Below, piece by piece: positions 33,786-41,276 of a stretch of 64,000 nt of DNA. The stretch lies in assembly GCA_963725175.1 (NCBI GenBank), contig CAVRXH010000006.1, positions 3,658,001 through 3,722,000 on the forward strand, given 5' to 3'. A model generated the notes under the pieces. The model was given only the letters and a program-made list of their open reading frames with translations. It had not been told where the DNA came from and ran no database searches. The translations under genes were made by a program, and so were the position numbers. How positions within the stretch are numbered: the stretch's first letter is position 1; each line of letters starts with the position of its first letter. Source of the stretch: DASUBV01 sp963725175. GTDB lineage: Bacteria; Actinomycetota; Actinomycetes; Streptosporangiales; Streptosporangiaceae.

Positions 33786-34594
33786 CCGGTGAACGCCCAG
33801 CGGCGGGCGGGGAAGTCGAACAGCCAGTTCGCCTGGCGCAGGGCCGGGTAGCCCAGGATCAGGTCCATCCTCGGCTCGGCCGAGTTGTTGATGTGCGACA
33901 GATCCACCACGACCACCTTGTGCCGGCGGAACCGGCGGGCGCCGATGAGCGCCTCGGTCATCAGCATCAGCGGCGCCTGGGCGGTGGTCCCCGACGAGTC
34001 CGTGCCCTCCGACATCCCGGCGTCCTCGAACAGGTACCGGTGCTCCCGCCAGAACGCCAGGTCCACCAGCGTCGGTCCCGACCCGGTGTCCCAGCACGCC
34101 TGGGCCGCGGTGCCGGGCCAGCGGACCTCGACGAACGGCTGGCCCCCGCTGGCCGTCCGCAGCTCGTGCTCGGCCAGCCGACCAGGCGGCCGCTCCAGCT
34201 CCAGCACGCCGTCGTCCAGCCGGAAGTGACAGGCGTGCTGGCGCAGGATGTCCATGCCCAGCAGGTTCGCCGCGCCGCCCGCGCCGTGGTCGGCGCGGGC
34301 CACCGCGAGCTTGTCGGCGCGCAGGCCGCCCACCGCTAGGTCGGTGATCGTGACGACCGGGCTGCTCTTAGCCGCGAACACGCCGGCGGAGCCCGTCTCG
34401 CCAAGGGCCGGGAGTCCGCGGGTGTACTCATCGGCAGCCATCGAGGTCTGCGCCGCGCCGGTGTCGATCGTGAACCGGTACGGCCGCCCGGCCACCGTCC
34501 CGTCCGCCAGCACATTGGCGAACTCCGGCACGTCCTCATCCGGCTCGATCACCAGCGTCACGTCTCGCACGGCGCTCACCTTAGTAGCCGGCAC
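33782..34594 (-). CDS. Retropepsin-like aspartic protease with two DTG lobes
   Basis: A 270-residue protein with two aspartic-protease half-sites. Lobe 1: FTIDTGAAQTSM (Asp44) and NLLGMDIL (110-117). Lobe 2: CWDTGSGPTLVD (Asp169) and LILGYPAL (245-252). Each lobe thus has both the DTG loop and the hydrophobic-hydrophobic-Gly motif. Most bacterial retropepsins carry one and dimerise. No signal peptide is visible. Starts are uncertain: GTG 34594, or GTG 34570 after AAGGTGAG. Confidence 0.8.
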   Translation of the reverse strand: MPATKVSAVRDVTLVIEPDEDVPEFANVLADGTVAGRPYRFTIDTGAAQTSMAADEYTRGLPALGETGSAGVFAAKSSPVVTITDLAVGGLRADKLAVARADHGAGGAANLLGMDILRQHACHFRLDDGVLELERPPGRLAEHELRTASGGQPFVEVRWPGTAAQACWDTGSGPTLVDLAFWREHRYLFEDAGMSEGTDSSGTTAQAPLMLMTEALIGARRFRRHKVVVVDLSHINNSAEPRMDLILGYPALRQANWLFDFPARRWAFTG

Positions 34595-34618
34595 CGTCGA
34601 CGCGGGCGGCTGTCAGCG

Positions 34619-34648
34619 GCCGGGGCTAGCGTGGCCGGGGCTAGCGTG
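34619..34648. repeat. Tandem duplication, 2 x 15 bp, intergenic
   Basis: GCCGGGGCTAGCGTG occurs exactly at 34619-34633 and 34634-34648, between the divergent protease and hydrolase genes. Confidence 0.8.
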
Positions 34649-34688
34649 GACGGGACAAAGGGAGCCCGGCGTCACCAAGGGGAAGATC

Positions 34689-35249
34689 ATGACTACACTC
34701 CAGGACCGGCCGAATACCGCGCTTCTCGTGGTCGACGTGCAGAACAGCGTCGTCGCGGGAGCACACGAGCGCGACGCGGTCGTCGCCAACATCGGCACTC
34801 TGGTCGACAGGGCGCGGCAGGCCGGCGTTCCCGTCGTCTGGGTGCAGCACTCCGGCGAGGGCCTCGCCCAGGGCAGTGCCGACTGGCAGATCGTCCCCGA
34901 GCTCGTTCCCGGGGATGGCGAGCCGCTCGTGCACAAGAACTACGGCGACTCGTTCGAGGACACCGTTCTGGAATCTGTCCTGTCCGAGCTGGGGGTCGGC
35001 AGCCTGGTGGTCGCCGGCGCGCAGACCGACGCCTGCATCCGGTCCACGCTGCACGGCGCGTTCACGCGCGGCTACGACGCCACCCTGGTCAGCGACGCGC
35101 ACACCACCGAGGACCTGACCGAGTGGGGTGCGCCGCCGCCCGGCCAGGTCATCGCGCACACCAACCTGTACTGGGATGACCAGAAGGCGCCGGGCCGGAC
35201 CGCCGGCGCGGTCTCCACGCAGGACGTGAGCTTCGGCAACGCCTCCTGA
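34689..35249 (+). CDS. Isochorismatase-family cysteine hydrolase
   Basis: A 186-residue protein with the catalytic triad of the family: Asp in LLVVDVQNSVV, Lys in VHKNYGDSF, and Cys in GAQTDACIRSTLHGAF. Members hydrolyse isochorismate, nicotinamide or related amides; the substrate cannot be told. ATG at 34689 has AAGGGGAAG upstream. A strong hairpin terminator follows. Confidence 0.92.
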   Translation: MTTLQDRPNTALLVVDVQNSVVAGAHERDAVVANIGTLVDRARQAGVPVVWVQHSGEGLAQGSADWQIVPELVPGDGEPLVHKNYGDSFEDTVLESVLSELGVGSLVVAGAQTDACIRSTLHGAFTRGYDATLVSDAHTTEDLTEWGAPPPGQVIAHTNLYWDDQKAPGRTAGAVSTQDVSFGNAS

Positions 35250-35267
35250 ACTTCGTCCGTTAGCTAG

Positions 35268-35313
35268 CCAGGCCGGCCCGGTGGCGCCTGATCGGCGTCA
35301 CGGGCCGGCCTGG
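35268..35313. terminator. Bidirectional terminator hairpin
   Basis: CCAGGCCGGCCCG (35268-35280) pairs exactly with CGGGCCGGCCTGG (35301-35313) around a 20-nt loop, between converging genes. Confidence 0.75.
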
Positions 35314-35334
35314 GCCGTCCATGCTGACTGAGTG

Positions 35335-36213
35335 CTAGCGCCGCATGAGCTTCAGCGGGCGATTAGCCTGCCGGGTCGCGCCGCTGCCCGAGGTCGAGCT
35401 GCTGATGAGCACCGCGCTTATGTCGCCCTCACCGGTCTGCGTGGTCGCGTTGGAGTTGGCGTCGATGCAGGTGATCGAGGGAGCCTGCCCGGCGTTGAGG
35501 GAGACGGCTCCGTTCAGTGCCATCGACTCGAACATGGTCTGCGGGGCCGGGCCGACCTCCTCGGCGGTGGATTCGGCAGAGCCGGGGGAGAAACTGCAGC
35601 CGACGAAGTCGCCGCTGGCGACCTCGATGGTGAGGCTCGCGGTCAGGTAGTACACACCGCTGGTCGGCACCGCCGGAGCGGTCATGACCGTGATCGAGTC
35701 GTTCGGGCCGCCGTCGACGAGGATGTGCTTTTCGTTGCCCGCCGTCACCCCGGTGCTCAGTCCCGCAGGCCCCTGCACGCCTTGCGGGCCCTGCGGGCCC
35801 TGTGATCCCTGAGGACCCTTTGGGCCTGCGGCACCCGCTGGTCCGGTCGCGCCGGCTGGCCCGGTGGCGCCCGTCGGGCCGGTCGCGCCCTTTGCCCCGG
35901 TGGCACCTTGCGCCCCGGTCGCGCCCTTCGGGCCGGCCGGCCCCTGCTTGCCCTGCGGTCCTGTCGTGTTCCAGACGAGGGTCCTGTAGCCCTTCGGGCA
36001 CGACGAGGTGGCCTCCTTCAGCACCTTCAGTTCCGATGGGTTACTGCCCGGCAGGTAGCAGGCCTTGATCTGTTCCGTCGCGGACGGTCCGGTACTGGCC
36101 AGCGCGGCTCCGCCGGCGGCCAGGACGGCCAGTCCCGCGGCAGCCGACCACACGGTGCCGCGCCGCAGCCAGCTGGCCGATCCTCCGGCATTCCTCATGA
36201 GACTCCAGCCCAT
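35335..36213 (-). CDS. Secreted collagen-like protein
   Basis: A 292-residue protein. A signal peptide (about 18-40) is followed by a small domain with two Cys, then 22 uninterrupted Gly-X-Y triplets (85-150), rich in GAT, GPA and GPQ. The C-terminal 140 residues look beta-rich (ILVDGGPNDSITVMTAP, GVYYLTASLTIEV), perhaps a trimerising jelly roll. It would form a short collagen triple helix outside the cell. ATG at 36213 has GGGAG upstream. Its role (surface adhesin, exospore or matrix) is unknown. Confidence 0.88.
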   Translation of the reverse strand: MGWSLMRNAGGSASWLRRGTVWSAAAGLAVLAAGGAALASTGPSATEQIKACYLPGSNPSELKVLKEATSSCPKGYRTLVWNTTGPQGKQGPAGPKGATGAQGATGAKGATGPTGATGPAGATGPAGAAGPKGPQGSQGPQGPQGVQGPAGLSTGVTAGNEKHILVDGGPNDSITVMTAPAVPTSGVYYLTASLTIEVASGDFVGCSFSPGSAESTAEEVGPAPQTMFESMALNGAVSLNAGQAPSITCIDANSNATTQTGEGDISAVLISSSTSGSGATRQANRPLKLMRR

Positions 36214-36384
36214 TTCCCGCTCCCTTTCGCCGTTTGGGCATGAATGGCCCGGTTAGCGTACCGTGAGATAAAGGGCATTTAGTGACTATGTGAGGCGGCG
36301 GGCGAACCCGTGGTGACGGCTGCTCGCCTTGGCGGCCCGCCAGTTAGGCTCGGCGATTGTGATGCACCTCGGCTTGGACCTGCG

Positions 36385-37065
36385 GTGAGTTCGGCCGGCC
36401 GGCAGGATGAGACCTGGCCAGATATCGCCGCCGCCTACGACGTGGTGGCCGACGACTACGCCGCTCTTTTCGGCAGCGAGCTGGATGGGAAGCCGTTCGA
36501 CCGGGACCTGCTTGATCGGTTCGCGGCTGGCCTGGCCGGTGCCGGACCGGTCTGGGACGTGGGCTGCGGGGCGGCCGGGCACGTGACCCGCTACCTCGCC
36601 GACCGGGGGGCGACAGCGGTCGGCGTGGACCTGTCGCCCGGCGTCATCGCCGCTGCCAGGCAGCGCCAGCCCGACCTGGAGTTCCGCGTCGCCGACATGC
36701 GCGAGCTGCCGGCCAGCGACGGCTCGCTAGCCGGCATCGTCGCCTTCTACTCCGTCATTCACCTGCCCCGCCATCAGCTCCCCGGCGTGCTGGCCGAGTT
36801 CCGCCGCGCGCTGGCACCCGGCGGTGAGCTGCTGGTTGCCGCACACGGCGGCACCGGCGAACTGGATGAAGACCAGGCGTTCGGGCATCCGGTGCGGCTG
36901 CGCGCCACGCTCCTGACGCCGCGGGAGCTGACCGATGCCGCGCGGCAGGCCGGGCTCACCGTGCGGGACTGCCATGAGCGGGACCCCTACCCGGCCGAGT
37001 ACCCCACGCCCCGCCTCTACCTCCAGGCGACGCGGCCTCACCAGGCGGATGCGTCGAGGTCCTGA
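36385..37065 (+). CDS. Class I SAM-dependent methyltransferase
   Basis: About 226 residues. SAM-binding motif I is VWDVGCGAAGHVTRYL, followed by AVGVDLSPGVIAAARQ, and YSVIHLPRHQLPGVLAEFRRALAPGGELLVA. The substrate is unknown. GTG at 36385 puts the start just before WPDIAAAYDVVADDYA, as usual for the family; GTG at 36310 is also in frame. Confidence 0.88.
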   Translation: MSSAGRQDETWPDIAAAYDVVADDYAALFGSELDGKPFDRDLLDRFAAGLAGAGPVWDVGCGAAGHVTRYLADRGATAVGVDLSPGVIAAARQRQPDLEFRVADMRELPASDGSLAGIVAFYSVIHLPRHQLPGVLAEFRRALAPGGELLVAAHGGTGELDEDQAFGHPVRLRATLLTPRELTDAARQAGLTVRDCHERDPYPAEYPTPRLYLQATRPHQADASRS

Positions 37066-37160
37066 GGGCGGTCACCAGAGGCCGGCCCGGCCTGTGCGGA
37101 GCGTGTTACTTTAATGGACTGGTAAACCACAGTCATTTATCCGGCGTCGAAGAGCGGGTA

Positions 37161-37170
37161 CGTCATGACG
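37161..37170. promoter_or_regulatory. 10-bp palindrome upstream of the PPC operon
   Basis: CGTCATGACG is a perfect palindrome about 100 bases before the PPC-domain gene, downstream of an AT-rich pocket (about 37105-37140) unusual for this sequence. It may be an operator. Confidence 0.3.
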
Positions 37171-37273
37171 TCACGAGGGTGTAGCTGGCACGCGGCCGGC
37201 GCTTAATGCTGGCCGTCCTTTGCCGTAACGGCTCGACGGACTCCGGGATCACGACCAATCTGGAGGTATTCCG

Positions 37274-37714
37274 TTGGACTGGCATGTGAGCGGTAGCGAC
37301 ATCTTCCTTCGCGTGGACCCAGGTGAGGGCCTTGTCGCGTCGCTGAAGGAATTGGCTGACGCCGCCCGGCTTGACGCGGCTGCCATCGTCTCGGGTGTTG
37401 GCATGCTGTCGTCGGCGGAACTGGGCTTCTTCGACACTGGCAGGGATGACTACCAGGCCACCAGCTTCGATGGCATCTACGACCTGAACTCGGTGCTGGG
37501 AAATATCGTCCGCAGGGACGGCGCTCCGGTCCCGCATGTGCACGTGATCTTCAACGACGCCGAGCACGTGACCTACGGGGGGCACCTGCTCGAAGCCAGG
37601 TGCCACATCACCATGGAGATCTTCCTGTCCGCCAGCCCGCTGGCGCTGCACCGGGTGAAGCACCCCGGCAGGCCGGCGACGCAGATAGTCCGGCGGCCGG
37701 AAAATGATGACTGA
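37274..37714 (+). CDS. PPC (DUF296) domain protein
   Basis: A 146-residue single-domain protein: DIFLRVDPGEGLVASLKELA, IVSGVGMLSSAELGFFD, VPHVHVIFND and GGHLLEARCHITMEIFL. The two His-rich strands are the metal-binding core of the PPC fold, a trimeric domain of unclear function in bacteria and linked to AT-hooks in plants. TTG at 37274 is chosen because GGAGG lies seven bases upstream. It overlaps the next gene by 11 bases. Confidence 0.88.
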   Translation: MDWHVSGSDIFLRVDPGEGLVASLKELADAARLDAAAIVSGVGMLSSAELGFFDTGRDDYQATSFDGIYDLNSVLGNIVRRDGAPVPHVHVIFNDAEHVTYGGHLLEARCHITMEIFLSASPLALHRVKHPGRPATQIVRRPENDD

Positions 37715-38543
37715 TGGCGAGCCGGGACGGCGGTTGTCCTGGCACACGATACGGACAGTTATGACCTCGAGCGCGCTGGTCAGCCTGATCTTCATTGCCA
37801 TCATCATCCTGATCTTCTCGATTTTCGTTTTCGGCGAGCGCGGCAGCCACGCCAACGCGAATGTGGCGGAGCTGCTGGGAACGATCGGTATCGGCGTCCT
37901 GGCGGCGCTCGTGACGACCGTGGTCGACCGGTCGGTGAGCGCGCGTGACCTCGAATCGCGCATCACCCGGAACTTCCGCGATGCCGCCGGGGTCGCCGAG
38001 TCGCTGTCCGACCTCGGCGTGGTCCGGGCCTATCCCAGGCTCGACTTCGGGGCCATTTTCCGTGCGGCCCACAGGGGCGAGACCGTGAGCTGGCTGGACA
38101 CCTACTGCCCGCGGCAGAACGAGTTCGTCGACGACGTGATCGGCGCGCTGCAACGGGGCGTCTCGGTCCGGATGCTCGTCATCGACCCGGCCAGCGACAA
38201 CGCTCACTACCGCGACCAGGAACTCGAAGGCACCGTGGACACCGGCGCGGGCTGGCGCGGTGGCCTGGATACCTTCATCGGGAAGATGGCCGCGATCGCC
38301 GATCGTCATTACGGCAAGTTCGAGATCCGCCTCTACCAGGACCTGCCATGCGTGCCGATGTACCTCGTCGGCCGCGCCCCGCGGGCGCGCAAGGGGTACT
38401 TCTCCATCTTCCTGGTCCGCACCACGGCCCAGTGCCAGCACCTGGAACTGCAGGGCGGCGAGTGGCTAGCCGACATGGCCAAGTACTTCGAAGCCAAGTG
38501 GGCTCGTCAGTCCCCGGCCAGCGTCCAGCCGCAAAGTTCTTAG
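37704..38543 (+). CDS. Two-TM protein with a PLD-like cytosolic domain
   Basis: A 279-residue protein. Two membrane segments (about 22-44 and 54-76) are followed by a 200-residue soluble part: SWLDTYCPRQNEFVDDVIGA, QRGVSVRMLVIDPASDNAHY, GKFEIRLYQDLPCVPMYLVG. The strand order and the VRMLVIDP/IRLY pattern resemble phospholipase-D-like domains, but no HKD catalytic motif is present. It is translationally coupled to the PPC gene. I do not recognise the pair; a membrane-anchored sensor or effector is one possibility. Confidence 0.75.
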   Translation: MMTDGEPGRRLSWHTIRTVMTSSALVSLIFIAIIILIFSIFVFGERGSHANANVAELLGTIGIGVLAALVTTVVDRSVSARDLESRITRNFRDAAGVAESLSDLGVVRAYPRLDFGAIFRAAHRGETVSWLDTYCPRQNEFVDDVIGALQRGVSVRMLVIDPASDNAHYRDQELEGTVDTGAGWRGGLDTFIGKMAAIADRHYGKFEIRLYQDLPCVPMYLVGRAPRARKGYFSIFLVRTTAQCQHLELQGGEWLADMAKYFEAKWARQSPASVQPQSS

Positions 38544-38562
38544 CAATCGGACGCCACTTCGT

Positions 38563-38612
38563 GACGCCCGGTCGCCGCGAGGAAGGCTTCCGGCTGGGCT
38601 CCTCCGGGCGTC
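38563..38612 (+). terminator. Possible terminator after the PPC operon
   Basis: GACGCCCGG (38563-38571) pairs with CCGGGCGTC (38604-38612) over a 32-nt loop, shortly after the stop codon. The loop is long, so confidence is modest. Confidence 0.4.
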
Positions 38613-38625
38613 GCTGTGGTGCAGT

Positions 38626-38838
38626 ATGGGCGCCATGAGTGATGGGGTTCCGGAGCGGCGGGCCACGGCTATCGTCGGCGGTCTGCTGGTGGGTCTGGGT
38701 CTCGGCGGCGGCGCGGCCGCGGTCATGGAATGCATGGGCCTGAATCAATACTCATCCGTCGCGCCAGTCGTCCTGGCCGGCCTCGGCTTCGGTCTTGGGA
38801 TCGGTCTCCTGGTCGCGGCGTGTTTTCGCCGCGATTAA
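38626..38838 (+). CDS. Small two-TM membrane protein
   Basis: A 70-residue product with two glycine-rich hydrophobic segments, ATAIVGGLLVGLGLGGGAAAVM and VVLAGLGFGLGIGLLVAACF, and a basic end. No family recognised. ATG at 38635 is an alternative start; neither has a good ribosome site. Confidence 0.5.
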   Translation: MGAMSDGVPERRATAIVGGLLVGLGLGGGAAAVMECMGLNQYSSVAPVVLAGLGFGLGIGLLVAACFRRD

Positions 38839-38957
38839 CGCACTGAAATGCCCTCGGCGTCTACCTGAGCGGCGAGAACCTCAGTGACACTCGACCACCG
38901 CCTCGTCGCCGAGCGATGCCCAGGCGGACGCGGCCTCAGGTCCCCTACGCTCGAGGC

Positions 38958-39395
38958 ATGACAGTTCAGCGGATGGAGCACATCGGCGTCGTTGTCGATG
39001 ACATGGCGGCTGCTATCGCGTTCTTCGTCGAACTCGGCCTCGAACTGGACGGCGAGACGTCGGTGGAGGGACGGTGGGTGGACCGCATCGTCGGGCTGGA
39101 CGGTGTCCGGGCCGACATCGCCGTGTTGCGGACCCCGGATGGCCACAGTCGGCTTGAGCTGTCGAAGTTCCACGCGCCGACGGCCGTCAGCGCTGAGCCG
39201 AACGCACCGGCGAACGTCCCCGGCATCCGCCACATCCTGTTCGCCGTCGACGACATCGATGACGTCCTCGCGCGCCTCCAGGCCCGCGGTGCCGAGCTCG
39301 TCGGCGAGGTTACGCAGTACGAGAACAGCTACCGGCTCTGCTACGTCCGCGGCCCTCAGGGCATCATCGTCGAGCTGGCCGAGCAGATCGGCTGA
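38958..39395 (+). CDS. VOC (glyoxalase-like) family protein
   Basis: A 145-residue protein with two VOC half-domains: MEHIGVVVDDMAAAIAFFVELGLELDG and IRHILFAVDDIDDVLARLQARGAELVGE in sense. Metal-ligand-like residues are His in EHIGVVV, His in IRHILFAV and Glu in IIVELAEQ. The reaction is unknown. ATG at 38958. A small hairpin follows the stop. Confidence 0.88.
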   Translation: MTVQRMEHIGVVVDDMAAAIAFFVELGLELDGETSVEGRWVDRIVGLDGVRADIAVLRTPDGHSRLELSKFHAPTAVSAEPNAPANVPGIRHILFAVDDIDDVLARLQARGAELVGEVTQYENSYRLCYVRGPQGIIVELAEQIG

Positions 39396-39401
39396 GCCGC
39401 T

Positions 39402-39419
39402 GGCTGCCATCTGGCAGCC
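39402..39419 (+). terminator. Short hairpin after the VOC gene
   Basis: GGCTGCC-ATCT-GGCAGCC forms a perfect 7-bp stem with a tetraloop, seven bases after the stop codon. Confidence 0.5.
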
Positions 39420-39496
39420 CTGACGCCGTCGTGGCGCCGCAGACCATGAGCGGCGCGCCGTCATGCCGTCGCGCCGTCATTCAAATGCCGGGCCTT

Positions 39497-39525
39497 TTGA
39501 CAGCCGTTCAGGCGCGTCGTATATG
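39497..39525 (+). promoter_or_regulatory. Consensus-like promoter before the sigma remnant
   Basis: TTGACA (39497-39502) and TATATG (39520-39525) are spaced exactly 17 bases. The surrounding segment is nearly repeated before the gntR gene at about 40.82 kb. Confidence 0.65.
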
Positions 39526-39603
39526 GCGCAGCCGGCGTCGTGGTCTTGCTGACTTGCACCCTGCGCCTGCGCGGCGCACGACTGTAAGCGAAGAGGAGGC
39601 ATC

Positions 39604-39831
39604 CTGCGGGATGCGCTCCTGCGGCTGCTCGCCCAGTTGCCGCCGCGCCAGCGGGCCGTGCTGGTGCTTCGCTACTTCGAGCAGCGCAGCGAGGCCGAGA
39701 CCGCGAGTCAGCTCGGCTGCTCGGTCGGCGCGGTCAAGTCCGCGTCCTCGCGCGGCCTGACCCGCCTGCGGGAACTGACAGCCGCCTGGCCTGACGCGGC
39801 CGGCGAACTAGTGAAGGGCCAATCCAGATGA
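39604..39831 (+). pseudogene. SigE-type ECF sigma factor remnant (region 4 only)
   Basis: The frame encodes LRDALLRLLAQLPPRQRAVLVLRYF, then SEAETASQLGCSVGAVKSASSRGLTRL, a sigma region 4 with its helix-turn-helix. Region 2 is missing. The frame closes with TGA at 39550-39552, and no ATG or GTG lies between that stop and the region. A TTG at 39637 could start a 64-residue product, and GAGGAGG is present at 39593-39599. The stop overlaps the anti-sigma-like gene (ATGA). It is most likely a decayed sigma gene, though a solitary region-4 protein is possible. Confidence 0.7.
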
Positions 39832-40748
39832 GCTTCGACACCGAGGACATGCTGCGCGAGGGACTGACCGAACTCGGCGAGCAGGTGAACGTCCCGGCCG
39901 GACTCGGCATCCGGGCACACGCCCGCTGGCGCCGTCGCCGGGTTCGCCGTCAGGCGCAGATAGCTGGCGTGGTTGCCGTCGTGGCCGCTATTGCCGTCGT
40001 CCGGTTTCCCCTGAATGGCCAGCTCCCCGGCGGCCGGCCGCCGCCCTCGATGCGGGCCACGGCCTACATCGTCAGCAGGGTGACCCAGGCAGTCGAGACC
40101 GCTACCTCGGGGAAGATGGTCGAATACGCGACATCGCGCCTTCCGGCTGATGCCGGCGCTCCCGTCATGCCGTTCGTGGTGGGTGGGATGGACAACCCGA
40201 AGTTCTCGCGCCCAGTGTTCGTGCAGCGCTATTACCGGGGCCTGACCGCGCTGAGCTTCTATGCCCGGCCGGGCGCTGAGGTCTTCGCTGCCCAGGTGGC
40301 GGCAGCCCAGGACCAGATGACCACGACGTGGGTCACCTACCCCAACCGCACCTGGTGGCGGGGGACCGCCGTGAATCCGAAGCTTTCCGCCAGCGTCTGG
40401 TGCTCGAAGTACCCAGACGGCATGGAAGTTCAGGCATCGAACTGGCGCTCCGAGGTCCGGGACCTGCTCTCCTGCCCGTACGTCGAGGTTAGCCACGACC
40501 TCAGCGCGGTCAACGGCCAGAAGACAATCGAGCTCATGCAGCGCGCGACGGTAGCTGATAGTCACCAGTCGTGGAACCTGTGGGTGAACCCGATTACGTA
40601 CCTGCCGGTCCGGCTGGTCACCCGATACCCGAACGGCTATTTCGAGGACACCAAGATCCGCTGGCTACGGCCAACACCAGCGAATCTCGCCCCGTTCAAG
40701 CTAATAATCCCGCAGCACTTCCGCCGAGTCGCCGAACCGGTCGGCTAG
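39828..40748 (+). CDS. Anti-sigma-like membrane protein paired with the sigma remnant
   Basis: A 306-residue protein. The head MSFDTEDMLREGLTELGEQVNVPAGLGIRA, a basic RWRRRRVRRQ and one membrane segment (IAGVVAVVAAIAVV) resemble proteins encoded after SigE-type ECF sigma factors in actinomycetes. The extracellular part (about 60-306) is unassigned. It still overlaps the broken sigma gene, so it may have outlived its partner. Confidence 0.7.
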   Translation: MSFDTEDMLREGLTELGEQVNVPAGLGIRAHARWRRRRVRRQAQIAGVVAVVAAIAVVRFPLNGQLPGGRPPPSMRATAYIVSRVTQAVETATSGKMVEYATSRLPADAGAPVMPFVVGGMDNPKFSRPVFVQRYYRGLTALSFYARPGAEVFAAQVAAAQDQMTTTWVTYPNRTWWRGTAVNPKLSASVWCSKYPDGMEVQASNWRSEVRDLLSCPYVEVSHDLSAVNGQKTIELMQRATVADSHQSWNLWVNPITYLPVRLVTRYPNGYFEDTKIRWLRPTPANLAPFKLIIPQHFRRVAEPVG

Positions 40749-40785
40749 CGCAAAGCGTGCTGATCACTGACCGCCAAGCACTCCT

Positions 40786-40824
40786 AGGCCCGTCGACTGG
40801 ACCGGCACTCGAAACGACGGGCCT
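40786..40824 (+). terminator. Intrinsic terminator with T-tract
   Basis: AGGCCCGTCG (40786-40795) pairs exactly with CGACGGGCCT (40815-40824), followed by TT. It directly abuts the -35 box of the gntR promoter. Confidence 0.7.
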
Positions 40825-40871
40825 TTGACAGCCGTCGAGGTGCGTCGTACTGTCTTAGCAATCTAAGACAG
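40825..40871 (+). promoter_or_regulatory. gntR promoter with overlapping perfect operator
   Basis: TTGACA (40825-40830), a 17-nt spacer and TACTGT (40848-40853) make a promoter. CTGTCTTAG-CAAT-CTAAGACAG (40850-40871) is a perfect 9-bp dyad covering the -10 and start site. Position and shape fit autorepression by the YtrA-type regulator encoded 12 bases downstream. Confidence 0.75.
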
Positions 40872-40883
40872 TGGAGCGCTGAT

Positions 40884-41276
40884 GTGATCAGATTCCGGGT
40901 GGACGGACGGTCCGGGGTGCCGCCTTACCAGCAGATCGTGCAGCAGGTGAGGCAGGCGCTGCGGATGGGGGTGCTGGACGTGGGCGACCAGCTCCCGAGC
41001 GTGCGTGACGTGGTGGCGGTGGCGGTGGTGAACGCCAATACGGTGCTCAAGGCCTACCGCGACCTGGAGCGCGAGGGCCTGGTCGAGGCGCGGGCCGGGC
41101 AGGGCACCTTCGTGCGCGCCCGGCCGCCGGGTCCCCCGCCCGGCACGCACTCGCGGCTCGGCCGCGGCCTGGCCACCTGGGTTCGGCAGGCGCGCGCCGC
41201 CGGGCTGGATGACGAGGCGATCGAGTCGCTTCTGCGAGTCACTCTGCAGGCGCCCGCCGAGGAGGACATCGCATGA
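40884..41276 (+). CDS. YtrA-subfamily GntR regulator
   Basis: A 130-residue protein: winged helix VPPYQQIVQQVRQALRMGVL, GDQLPSVRDVV, NANTVLKAYRDLEREGLVEA and GQGTFV, then a short C-terminal helical tail. The short length and location before ABC transporter genes are typical of YtrA regulators. GTG at 40884. Its stop overlaps the ATPase start (ATGA). It probably represses this operon through the dyad at 40850-40871. Confidence 0.92.
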   Translation: MIRFRVDGRSGVPPYQQIVQQVRQALRMGVLDVGDQLPSVRDVVAVAVVNANTVLKAYRDLEREGLVEARAGQGTFVRARPPGPPPGTHSRLGRGLATWVRQARAAGLDDEAIESLLRVTLQAPAEEDIA

